Origin: Pseudorhizobium endolithicum
GTDB taxonomy: Bacteria > Pseudomonadota > Alphaproteobacteria > Rhizobiales > Rhizobiaceae
Assembly: GCF_902153245.2 (NCBI RefSeq)
Contig: NZ_CABFWF030000002.1
Coordinates: 2,420-63,537, forward strand
Reading direction: 5' to 3'
Length of the DNA: 61,118 nucleotides
Below, in pieces: positions 40,537-47,147 of the stretch. Positions within the stretch are counted from its first letter, which is position 1. Every line of letters starts with the position of its first letter. The position numbers and the translations under genes are program-made. Under the pieces are notes generated by a model. That model did not search any database, had not been told where the DNA came from, and worked only from the letters and a program-made list of their open reading frames with translations.

Positions 40537-41463
40537 TCAGGCGGGAAAATAGGTGCTCTTGAGCGATGGCGGCCCCTCGGTCGAAACCCGCCCCTTCTCG
40601 ACGAGGTCCTCCAGATGCGCGAGCACCGAGAGTGCGGCGGCGCCGTGCAGCCGCGGATCGGTGCGCGTATAGATCGCCTTGACCATGTCGGCGATCAGCC
40701 GGTCGCCCGCCCTGATCCGCTCGAGCACGGCCCGTTCGCGCATCCGCCTGTGGGTCCTCAGGCCTCTCAGAAAGGATGCCGGCTCCCGCACCGGACCGCC
40801 ATGGCCGGGCAGGAACAGGCGATCCTCGCGGATCAGAAGCTTCTCGATCGACTCCATGAAGTCGGCCATCGAGCCGTCGGGCGGTGCAACGATCGTCGTG
40901 GCCCAGGCCATGACATGGTCGGCGGAGAAGAGGATGCCGCTGTCTTCCAGTGCAAAGGCCGAGTGGTTGGCGGTATGGCCGGGCGTATGCACGGCCGTCA
41001 TCCGCCAGCCGTCCCCCTCGACGGTCTGGCCGTCCGCGACGGCGATATCCGGTGCGAAGGCGCTGTCGGCGCTCTCGGCGAAGGGGTTGGCCTCTCCGGC
41101 AAACAGCGGCCGTGCCGCGCGATGGATGCCTTCCGCCACCGTGACGGCTCCGGTCGCCTCCTTCAGGCGGCGGGCCAGCGGAGAATGGTCGCGATGCGTA
41201 TGGCTGACGAAGATGTGCGTGACCTCGCGCCCTTTCAGCGATGCCATCAGGGCCTGGAAATGCGCTTCGTCCTCGGGGCCGGGATCGACCACCGCGACCG
41301 AGGAGCGGCCGACGATATAGGTATTGGTTCCGTGAAAGGTGAAGGGCGAGGGATTGTTGACCGTCAGCCGCTGCACGTTCTCGGCCACAGGCACGGGCTC
41401 GCCATAGGCCGGCTGGAACGCGAGGTCGAAGCTCGGCTCCTCGGTCTCGTCTCTCTCGGCCAT
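40537..41463 (-). CDS. metallo-beta-lactamase-fold hydrolase
   Basis: 308 residues with the MBL zinc motifs: HIFVSHTHRDHSPLARRL (HxHxDH), HTPGHTANHSAF, LFSADHVMAW and FLPGHGGPV. A C-terminal winged-helix-like segment (RTHRRMRERAVLERI, LSVLAHLEDLVEKGRV) matches the LACTB2/RNase-like subgroup. Substrate unknown. Start ATG 41463 after GGAG. It is the last host gene before tRNA-Gln. Confidence 0.92.
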   Translation of the reverse strand: MAERDETEEPSFDLAFQPAYGEPVPVAENVQRLTVNNPSPFTFHGTNTYIVGRSSVAVVDPGPEDEAHFQALMASLKGREVTHIFVSHTHRDHSPLARRLKEATGAVTVAEGIHRAARPLFAGEANPFAESADSAFAPDIAVADGQTVEGDGWRMTAVHTPGHTANHSAFALEDSGILFSADHVMAWATTIVAPPDGSMADFMESIEKLLIREDRLFLPGHGGPVREPASFLRGLRTHRRMRERAVLERIRAGDRLIADMVKAIYTRTDPRLHGAAALSVLAHLEDLVEKGRVSTEGPPSLKSTYFPA

Positions 41464-41632
41464 GTCTTCTCCGCCGGATAGTCGTTCGGTTCGCGCCCGC
41501 TCTACCACGAGCCTGTCCTGGAAATCTGCAAAAAACCTCTTCGGGAACGATTGCCGCCGGCAGGAAGCTTTGCTAGAGCAGGCCGCACTTGGCCCGGCAG
41601 TGAATTCGAAACTGCTCCATGGCCTGTCACGG

Positions 41633-41707
41633 TGGGGCGTAGCCAAGCGGTAAGGCAGCGGTTTTTGGTACCGCCATCCCCTGGTTCGAATCCAGGCGCC
41701 CCAGCCA
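41633..41707 (+). tRNA. tRNA-Gln (anticodon TTG)
   Basis: The cloverleaf is complete: acceptor TGGGGCG/CGCCCCA, D-arm GCC...GGC, anticodon stem GCGGT/ACCGC with loop TTTTGGT (anticodon TTG), T-arm CCTGG-TTCGAAT-CCAGG, discriminator G, and encoded CCA (41705-41707). Its last 17 nt serve as the integration site of the adjoining element; the tRNA stays intact. Confidence 0.97.
41691..41707. repeat. attL: 17-bp direct repeat in tRNA-Gln 3' end
   Basis: TCCAGGCGCCCCAGCCA covers the T-arm 3' strand, acceptor 3' strand and CCA. It is repeated exactly at 60287-60303; the flanking bases differ on both sides. Confidence 0.9.
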
Positions 41708-41818
41708 CACTCATTAACTGCATGTTTTTGAATTTATTTTAGGGAAGCAAAATGAACGTAACCGGAACAGTTTTCCGGGGCACTAATCCGGATCATGCTG
41801 CCGACCGGATGACGCGGT

Positions 41819-42520
41819 TCAGTTGAAAAGGCCCATTACCAAGTCAATGATTCTTCGGATGCCAGTTTTTGTGACCTCGTCTGTTGCTTTCTCAAGAAGA
41901 TAACGAAGGGCAGGGATGACAACTCGCTTAACTAGGTTTCCATCAGCCTGATCTGCCTTGATTAGAATCCGGCCCGCTTCTAGCTCCGCTAGGCGCTGAC
42001 CCGCTTCGGCACCTTCCGCCAGCAACGAGTTGTCACCCCGCAATATCTCGATCTGGTCGCGAAGGGCGCGATCAAGCGATTTGAAGTCCGGAGATAGATG
42101 ATCGATCTGAATGACCTGAGGCGGTTCGGCTTCCCACGGATCGATCTGCACCAGCAGACTGTTGTCATTTTCGTTGGTTAGTATGTTCCCATGCTCGTCA
42201 GCTAGGGGAGTGGCATTGGCTTCATCGATCAATTCGTAAAGGTCAGTTGCCTTTTCCCCCGCAACTTCCTCCGCCCTCTCAAGACCTGCCCCTAACAGAG
42301 CATAAGAACCACCACCGCTCAGAAAAGTTGTGCCAGTAAGATAGCCCATTTCCGTCAGGTCAGCCGCAGCGCTCATAACCCATGTTGAGCTATATCTATC
42401 CTGTATCCGAAGGGCCACTTCTTCGGGATTGATGAACTTATTCGTCTCGCCGTTTGCCGATATGGCAATGGATAGAAGAAGCTCATCTTTGAATTCGCGG
42501 TATGAAAGTCGTTGCGTCAC
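41819..42520 (-). CDS. hypothetical protein of element cargo cassette
   Basis: 233 residues, not recognised. The N-terminal 75 residues resemble a winged-helix unit (LSYREFKDELLLSIAI, NPEEVALRIQDRYSSTWVMSAAADLTEMGYL). The middle is acidic. The C-terminus ends in an amphipathic helix (LVKRVVIPALRYLLEKA, IRRIIDLVMGLF). GTG start at 42520. Divergent from the nuclease-like gene across 99 nt; GC content looks well below the host. Could be a regulator or partner of the neighbouring genes (inference). Confidence 0.65.
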   Translation of the reverse strand: MTQRLSYREFKDELLLSIAISANGETNKFINPEEVALRIQDRYSSTWVMSAAADLTEMGYLTGTTFLSGGGSYALLGAGLERAEEVAGEKATDLYELIDEANATPLADEHGNILTNENDNSLLVQIDPWEAEPPQVIQIDHLSPDFKSLDRALRDQIEILRGDNSLLAEGAEAGQRLAELEAGRILIKADQADGNLVKRVVIPALRYLLEKATDEVTKTGIRRIIDLVMGLFN

Positions 42521-42619
42521 ATAATCCCCAAATCGTGAACGTAGGTGTGAATCGATACTGTCCGGCCTTGCAACCTAAGGGCTAACTGCTCAATAGTTCA
42601 AGTGGGCCGGGAGATTCGC

Positions 42620-44056
42620 ATGACACGCTTTAGTGTAGTTTTTGGATTGAGTAATACGCAGGCCACCCTGGACTTCGTTGACATCGATCTAGCAACAGAC
42701 ACGCCGCTATACATCGACCCATACGCTATTCAGATTCGCGATGATGAATGGTCTGCCAAGTGTGGAGACGCGATCAGATCCTTCTTTACGGAAGTTTTGA
42801 ACCAGCTACGGCTAGGCAATGAGGGAAGGGTAGCTCATCTAATGAGCCGCCTTGGGGAACCCAACGAGACATACCTCGGCCAGTCTGTTGGGCGTCCCAG
42901 CGGACGAGGTGTGGGGTCAGATAAGGCGGCTAGGTTTGCGGACGCCCTCAGGAGAAGCCGAGCGTTCCAGACAGGGGTAATCGGGGACATTTCCGAAGCT
43001 GAGTTGTTTATTCATGGGGTCGGCCCGGACATGATTTCGGACCTGACAACTAACGTTCTGCGGGGGCATCTTGCGCAATACACGAAGGAACAGTGCGACC
43101 TTCTTGGCATTCCCACGAGAGTGGTTAGAAGCCTAGGTCCGACTTGGTCGGCAGAGCGTGCGGATTGGTTGGCGTCGGAACTAGAGCTTCCGGTTCATGG
43201 GGGGAAACCAATTCTCCTGGTCCCAAAGTTCAGCGTGCGGTTCAAGTTGTCGCTCGATAGCCAGGAGTTCTACAACCACTACATGGTCGAGTTCCTAAAA
43301 CAGGAGTACCTGAACTCGAATTCGGCACTGGTTCAAGTTTTCAAGGGGACGGGTGAGAGGTACGTAACCAAAAAGGCCGTGAAAGAGAGACACCCATTCG
43401 TGAAGGATGATCTAGCTCGGTTCGTTCTAGATCACCCTGATGTTCTTGAGACCTACAAAAGGATCAAGGGCGCATCCGGACCAATTCCGCCAGATATGCT
43501 AGAAATGTTCTTCGACGAAGGTGCGTTCGCGGAGGCGTTAATCGATCGTTTGCGAGCAATTCCTGCTGGGAGTGCTGACGCTTCGACTTATCACCATCAT
43601 GCGATGGCAATCTGTACGTTTCTTTTTCATCCCCAATTGATCACACCAGTAAAGGAGGCCGAACTGCATGAGGGGAGGAAGCGTCTCGATATTCGCTTCA
43701 CCAACGCGGCAGAGCGGGGTTTCTTTCACGCAATGATGGTATCACCGCAAGGCCGGGCGTTAAGCATCCCCGTGGAGTGCAAAAACTACGTCAAGGAGAT
43801 GCGGAACCCCGAACTTGACCAACTCGCCGGTCGCTTCAGCCACCACAGAGGGTTTGTTGGATTTCTATTGTGCCGCTCCATGGATAATCGGGAACGGATC
43901 GTGGCGGGCTGCAGGGACACCGCGAGCGATGGCAGGGGCTTTATGATAGTCCTAGAGGATTCTGATCTGATACAAATGCTCAACTTTGTGCGCAACAACG
44001 CGCGCTGGAGCATTGACGAACTTCTGCACGCTCGCTTCGCCGAGATTACCCACTAG
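42620..44056 (+). CDS. predicted PD-(D/E)XK nuclease-like protein, candidate defence effector
   Basis: 478 residues, no family recognised. The C-terminal region has RKRLDIRFTN (Asp357), SIPVECKNYVKEM (Glu386-x-Lys388) and DQLAGRFSHHRG, which together fit a PD-(D/E)XK nuclease core. The N-terminal two thirds (VVFGLSNTQATLDFVDIDL, GGKPILLVPKFSVRFKLSL) is novel to me. ATG 42620 is chosen after GGGAG at 6 nt; a GTG at 42602 is also in frame. Low GC. Followed 25 nt later by a second nuclease-like gene. Confidence 0.65.
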   Translation: MTRFSVVFGLSNTQATLDFVDIDLATDTPLYIDPYAIQIRDDEWSAKCGDAIRSFFTEVLNQLRLGNEGRVAHLMSRLGEPNETYLGQSVGRPSGRGVGSDKAARFADALRRSRAFQTGVIGDISEAELFIHGVGPDMISDLTTNVLRGHLAQYTKEQCDLLGIPTRVVRSLGPTWSAERADWLASELELPVHGGKPILLVPKFSVRFKLSLDSQEFYNHYMVEFLKQEYLNSNSALVQVFKGTGERYVTKKAVKERHPFVKDDLARFVLDHPDVLETYKRIKGASGPIPPDMLEMFFDEGAFAEALIDRLRAIPAGSADASTYHHHAMAICTFLFHPQLITPVKEAELHEGRKRLDIRFTNAAERGFFHAMMVSPQGRALSIPVECKNYVKEMRNPELDQLAGRFSHHRGFVGFLLCRSMDNRERIVAGCRDTASDGRGFMIVLEDSDLIQMLNFVRNNARWSIDELLHARFAEITH

Positions 44057-44081
44057 TGATCATAGCTTCGGAAGCAGTGCA

Positions 44082-44528
44082 ATGGTTACAGTCAGGCAGG
44101 CTCTAGGGACGTTCGGGGAGCAACGTATCGTTCAAGAGTGCATATGTCCTAAATGCAAAAGAGCGAAGAGCTTGGTTCGGTTGCCGCCGAACTTCAAATG
44201 CGCAGACGTCATCTGTGACTTTTGCGGCTACCTTGCTCAGGTTAAGACTTCAAGCACGAAGAATATTGACAGGATACCCAAAGCTATCCTAGGAGCCGCA
44301 TGGGGCCCGCAGATTGCTAGGATGGAAGCAGCAATCTACTTTCCACTTTATCTTGTATTAGTTGATCCACTTCAGCAGTATTCGATTTTCTATCTGTCCG
44401 CCGACCTTCAAACAGTGGAAATGTTCAAGCCGCGAAAGCCACTATCTGAAAAGGCAAGACGTGCCGGCTGGCAAGGATTTGTTTATGACATGCAAGCTGT
44501 TGAGGAACGACTTGTCCGCCTCAGGTGA
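44082..44528 (+). CDS. DpnI/Dam-replacing-like restriction endonuclease domain protein (predicted)
   Basis: 148 residues. LGTFGEQRIVQECICPKC begins like DpnI-type catalytic domains; a Zn site is likely from Cys22/Cys25 and Cys45/Cys48. Asp42 and the QVK at 53-55 could form the PD-(D/E)XK centre. The C-terminal half forms strands (PLYLVLVDPLQQYSIFYLSA) and a helix. DpnI itself also has a winged-helix methyl reader; none is seen here, so specificity is open. Downstream of the 478-residue nuclease-like gene with a 25-nt gap. Confidence 0.55.
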   Translation: MVTVRQALGTFGEQRIVQECICPKCKRAKSLVRLPPNFKCADVICDFCGYLAQVKTSSTKNIDRIPKAILGAAWGPQIARMEAAIYFPLYLVLVDPLQQYSIFYLSADLQTVEMFKPRKPLSEKARRAGWQGFVYDMQAVEERLVRLR

Positions 44529-44534
44529 GTGGGG

Positions 44535-44666
44535 CTAAAAGAACAGCAGCGCGACAGCCCCGCAGAATAGCCCAATCACGAGGCCGATAATAACCCACTG
44601 CGCAGCGGGGCCAAACTCCGGTTCATACCGAGGTTCGGGCGGCGTCTTATCGTAGCCTGAAACCAT
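44535..44666 (-). CDS. 43-residue single-helix membrane protein
   Basis: MVSGYDKTPPEPRYEPEFGP followed by AAQWVIIGLVIGLFCGAVAL and LFF: a short soluble head and one membrane helix. GGAGGGG lies upstream but at a long spacing (about 13 nt). Possible superinfection-exclusion or stress peptide; function unknown. Confidence 0.5.
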   Translation of the reverse strand: MVSGYDKTPPEPRYEPEFGPAAQWVIIGLVIGLFCGAVALLFF

Positions 44667-44747
44667 TGGTGTGGAATCCCCTCCTGCAACCTTGTGGTTG
44701 CGGGAACCATCGCATATCACTGCATGGCAATCTAGGGTGAGGGGTAA

Positions 44748-45146
44748 ATGAAGAAGATCATGTTCGTCGCCGCTGCCGGCGCTGCTTTGTCGGGCTGCGT
44801 GACACAAGGTGAAGTCGATAGGGTGATGGCCTCGCAGCGCCAGCCGACGCCTGCAATTAGAGCGGCCATCGTTCGGGATGCTCGCGACTATTTGATTGAT
44901 CCATACTCAGTGCGAGACGCCGAGATATCGAGCGTGATGGACGCCACGCCAGACGGCAAGCTCCAGTTCGTATGTGTGAAGGCAAATGCGAAGAACCGCA
45001 TGGGTGGCTATACAGGCAGGACGACTATTTCTGTCCGGCTGGTAGGGTCTAACCCAGTCAGCACTAATCCGAACGCTACAGCTTGCGCGATGCCGCTCTT
45101 GCGTTGGTATCCGTTCAATGAACTTGAGAACTTGAGAGACATCTAA
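44748..45146 (+). CDS. element-encoded hypothetical lipoprotein
   Basis: 132 residues: MKKIMFVAAAGAALSGC is a strong lipoprotein signal. The mature part (IVRDARDYLIDPYSVRDAEI, FVCVKANAKNRMGGYTGRTTISVRL) resembles small envelope proteins seen on chromosomes and prophages. GAGGGG precedes the ATG. Plus-strand gene of the cargo zone; a role at the host surface, such as phage exclusion, is only a guess. Confidence 0.75.
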   Translation: MKKIMFVAAAGAALSGCVTQGEVDRVMASQRQPTPAIRAAIVRDARDYLIDPYSVRDAEISSVMDATPDGKLQFVCVKANAKNRMGGYTGRTTISVRLVGSNPVSTNPNATACAMPLLRWYPFNELENLRDI

Positions 45147-45193
45147 GGGATTGCCCGGCGATGAAGATCGCCGGGCAAATCTCACAGGGCAAG

Positions 45194-45460
45194 TTAGGTA
45201 ATTTTTCCGTACCTGTTTGGATCAGCCACGAACTGCTGCCACTCCTTTTCGATATCGGCCTTTGTCAGTTCACCGCTTGCATCCATTTCAGCAAGCTCGA
45301 CCTCCGTCGCCATGAGGGCTTGTATAGCTTCCCGCGTCATGCGGTTTCCGGACAGTTCGTCTATGAGGCTTTCAGCGACCGATGCGAACCGGTCTGCCTT
45401 GGCCTCGTGATGCTTCCGCTGGGAGTTAACAAGCTGCTGTAGTCGAGGGCTAAGGGCCAT
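45194..45460 (-). CDS. small hypothetical protein
   Basis: 88 residues, mostly helical and charged (MALSPRLQQLVNSQRKHHEAKADRF at the start, MTREAIQALMATEVELAEMD in the middle). AAAGGAGA lies 8 nt before ATG 45460, which makes it a credible gene. Not recognised. Confidence 0.6.
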   Translation of the reverse strand: MALSPRLQQLVNSQRKHHEAKADRFASVAESLIDELSGNRMTREAIQALMATEVELAEMDASGELTKADIEKEWQQFVADPNRYGKIT

Positions 45461-45548
45461 TCTGGCGTCTCCTTTCTTAATACACCCCTCTGAATAGTCG
45501 CGAGATCGACGGACTGCACAAAAAAATTCCGCTGGTTTCAACTTTGCC

Positions 45549-45731
45549 TCATTCGACCTCAGCATCCGGCGTCCAGTAGTCCATGACCTGCTGCGGGTAA
45601 ATATTGGCGATCTGCGCCAGGGCGATGACGAACGGTGCCGGATCATTGACGGCAAGCGCATCGGCGGCAGCAGCCATAAGGCCGTCCAGGAGGCGTGTAT
45701 GGGTCGTGGAGTCGAGAATGATAGAAGTCAT
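45549..45731 (-). CDS. small hypothetical protein
   Basis: 60 residues (MTSIILDSTTHTRLLDGLMA start, IANIYPQQVMDYWTP near the end). An AAGGAC lies about 10 nt before the ATG. Between two leftward element genes. Not recognised; could be a small regulatory protein. Confidence 0.5.
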   Translation of the reverse strand: MTSIILDSTTHTRLLDGLMAAAADALAVNDPAPFVIALAQIANIYPQQVMDYWTPDAEVE

Positions 45732-45843
45732 TGCGGGTATGTCCTTTCCGGTTAGTCCCTACAGCTTCTTCATCTGTGATCCGGCGAAATGAGTCCATTA
45801 TAAGAAATGATTACAATAACTTAGCGAAGTCAGTATTGACTGA

Positions 45844-46884
45844 TTACGGCGGGCCGGTCGCTGATCTGCGATGGAACTGAAGCGACCGGCAGACGCGCCG
45901 GGATGGCTGACGCCATGTTTGAGTCGGTGAGCGCCGCACAGAGCGATGGCGCGCCGGAGAGTGCCTGACATTAGCCGAGAGCTTCCGTCGCCGCTGTGGA
46001 GTCGCTGTGGCCGTTTTGACCGTCGGGTTGTCCTTCTTCCGGCGCCGGCTTTCCTTCTGCCGGTTGAGTTCGGCATCATGGTCGCTGAAGGCAAGGCGCT
46101 TCAGCTCGCGTGAGGCGTAGTCGATCTTCTCAGTGCCGAGCAGGGCAATGACACGATCCGCGTTCTTGTGCTGGTAGCCGGTCCAGCCCTTCCAGTCTTT
46201 TAGTCGGTCAACATCAACCTGCCGACCGCTGCCGCGACCATGCATAACCCCTCCCGCGCGCTTTAGGACGTGCCGGAACTTGGCAATCGTCTCCTTCTCC
46301 CAATCGGGAAGAACAGCGATGCCGTGGCAGTGCAGGCGGTCGTTATCATCAAGATCGAACTCAAAGCTAATGGGAAGTGCATAGCCGAGGATCGTCTTCG
46401 CGGAACGATTGATCTCGTTGTAGATGATGCGCACCGGATCGCTCGACGCCTTCAGTTGGGCGATCTTCCTCGGACTGAAGTTAAGGCTGAAGGCAATGGC
46501 CTCACGCTGGAAAGCACGTGCTGCGATGATGGTCTTCTTCTCATCCTTCGAATGCCGGGCCGCTGCTTTCGTGATCTTCTTCGGCTTACGTGCATGACGG
46601 CCACGAGGCTTCGGACGCTTAGACAGCCACTCTTTGCCCAGGCAAATGTAAGCAGGAGGATTGGAGGAAGGCCGGCTGGGGGATTGGTATGTAACTACAC
46701 CAGGAGGCGATGAAACATGCCGAACGCCCTGCGGCGCAAGGGCTTCAGTCTGGTTTTCCGGCGACGGAAATGTTGCAAAACACTCGTTTTTGCGCGCCGT
46801 AAATCCGGCACCTTCACGAGCGGAAGAGTCACCTCCAACGACAATAGAATCTTGACCGGGAGCGCCGGATTCAGTATAGTTCAT
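45844..46884 (-). CDS. HUH-type replication initiator (Rep) protein, predicted
   Basis: 346 residues. DRLHCHGIAVLPDW carries His185-x-His187 (HUH metal site); WTGYQHKNADRV carries Tyr237-x-x-Lys240, a motif-3 YxxK with the DNA-nicking Tyr. Upstream SFEFDLDDN would be motif 1. The first 100 residues are low-complexity and basic, and the C-terminus is a basic tail. HUH Reps start rolling-circle replication. ATG 46884 is the first in-frame ATG below a promoter-like site; a TTG at 46980 is unlikely. Confidence 0.65.
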   Translation of the reverse strand: MNYTESGAPGQDSIVVGGDSSAREGAGFTARKNECFATFPSPENQTEALAPQGVRHVSSPPGVVTYQSPSRPSSNPPAYICLGKEWLSKRPKPRGRHARKPKKITKAAARHSKDEKKTIIAARAFQREAIAFSLNFSPRKIAQLKASSDPVRIIYNEINRSAKTILGYALPISFEFDLDDNDRLHCHGIAVLPDWEKETIAKFRHVLKRAGGVMHGRGSGRQVDVDRLKDWKGWTGYQHKNADRVIALLGTEKIDYASRELKRLAFSDHDAELNRQKESRRRKKDNPTVKTATATPQRRRKLSANVRHSPARHRSVRRSPTQTWRQPSRRVCRSLQFHRRSATGPP

Positions 46885-46900
46885 CGCATAGCACTTGTTT

Positions 46901-46935
46901 AAGGGTCGGTCTCCGTCGAAAGTTGACCGGCCCTT
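46901..46935 (-). other. hairpin in the rep leader
   Basis: AAGGG/CCCTT and CGGTC/GACCG form a 10-bp stem with one mismatch pair around a 13-nt loop, between the predicted rep promoter and the rep ATG. Possible attenuation or translational control. Confidence 0.45.
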
Positions 46936-46951
46936 TCTGTTGTTGGCATCT

Positions 46952-46980
46952 ATGATAGCAACGACAACGATGACCGGCAA
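46952..46980 (-). promoter_or_regulatory. predicted rep promoter
   Basis: On the minus strand TTGCCG (46980-46975), 17-nt spacer, TATCAT (46957-46952). Transcription would start near 46945, about 60 nt before the rep ATG. Confidence 0.5.
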
Positions 46981-46989
46981 CAGATTTGC

Positions 46990-47028
46990 GCTGTCAAAAC
47001 ATCATCTAGACTATGGTGATTTGACAGC
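46990..47028. repeat. inverted repeat between divergent promoters, operator or rolling-circle origin candidate
   Basis: GCTGTCAAA (46990-46998) and TTTGACAGC (47020-47028) are perfect 9-bp inverted arms 21 nt apart. An inner imperfect pair ATCATC/GGTGAT extends the dyad. It lies between the leftward rep promoter and the rightward small-RNA promoter. Confidence 0.6.
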
Positions 47029-47046
47029 GAGAGCAGACATACTTGC

Positions 47047-47075
47047 TTGAAAAGGGTCTTAAACTGATGGATAAT
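47047..47075 (+). promoter_or_regulatory. sigma70-like promoter for a possible small RNA
   Basis: TTGAAA (47047-47052), exactly 17 nt, GATAAT (47070-47075). This is one of the best promoter matches I could find by eye in the element. No reading frame with a ribosome-binding site follows before the terminator at 47117. Confidence 0.6.
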
Positions 47076-47081
47076 ATTGCC

Positions 47082-47143
47082 TAGCAGTCTAGAAGGGGCT
47101 GCTGCTCCTGCATGAGCGCCCGGCCTGACTAGCCGGGCGTTTT
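47082..47143 (+). ncRNA. candidate ~62-nt small RNA upstream of rep, ending at a strong terminator
   Basis: From the predicted start point near 47082 the RNA would form AGCAG/CTGCT and GCTC/GAGC hairpins and then the terminator stem CGCCCGGC/GCCGGGCG with TTTT (47140-47143). It would be antisense to any leftward transcript running from the tape-measure gene into rep. This could be a countertranscript copy-number control; prediction only. Confidence 0.4.
47117..47143 (+). terminator. rho-independent terminator, plus strand
   Basis: CGCCCGGC (47117-47124), 7-nt loop, GCCGGGCG (47132-47139), TTTT. The reverse orientation lacks a T-run, so it is not the terminator of the leftward capsid operon, whose last stop is at 47148. 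Confidence 0.8.
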
Positions 47144-47147
47144 GCTT

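Noticed and set aside
46270..46713. Plus-strand ORF opposite the Rep gene
   Set aside because: Antisense shadow without motifs; the minus-strand frame has the HUH and YxxK motifs.
47117..47143. Terminator of the leftward capsid operon
   Set aside because: T-run is only on the plus strand; in the leftward direction the stem is followed by CTCATGC.
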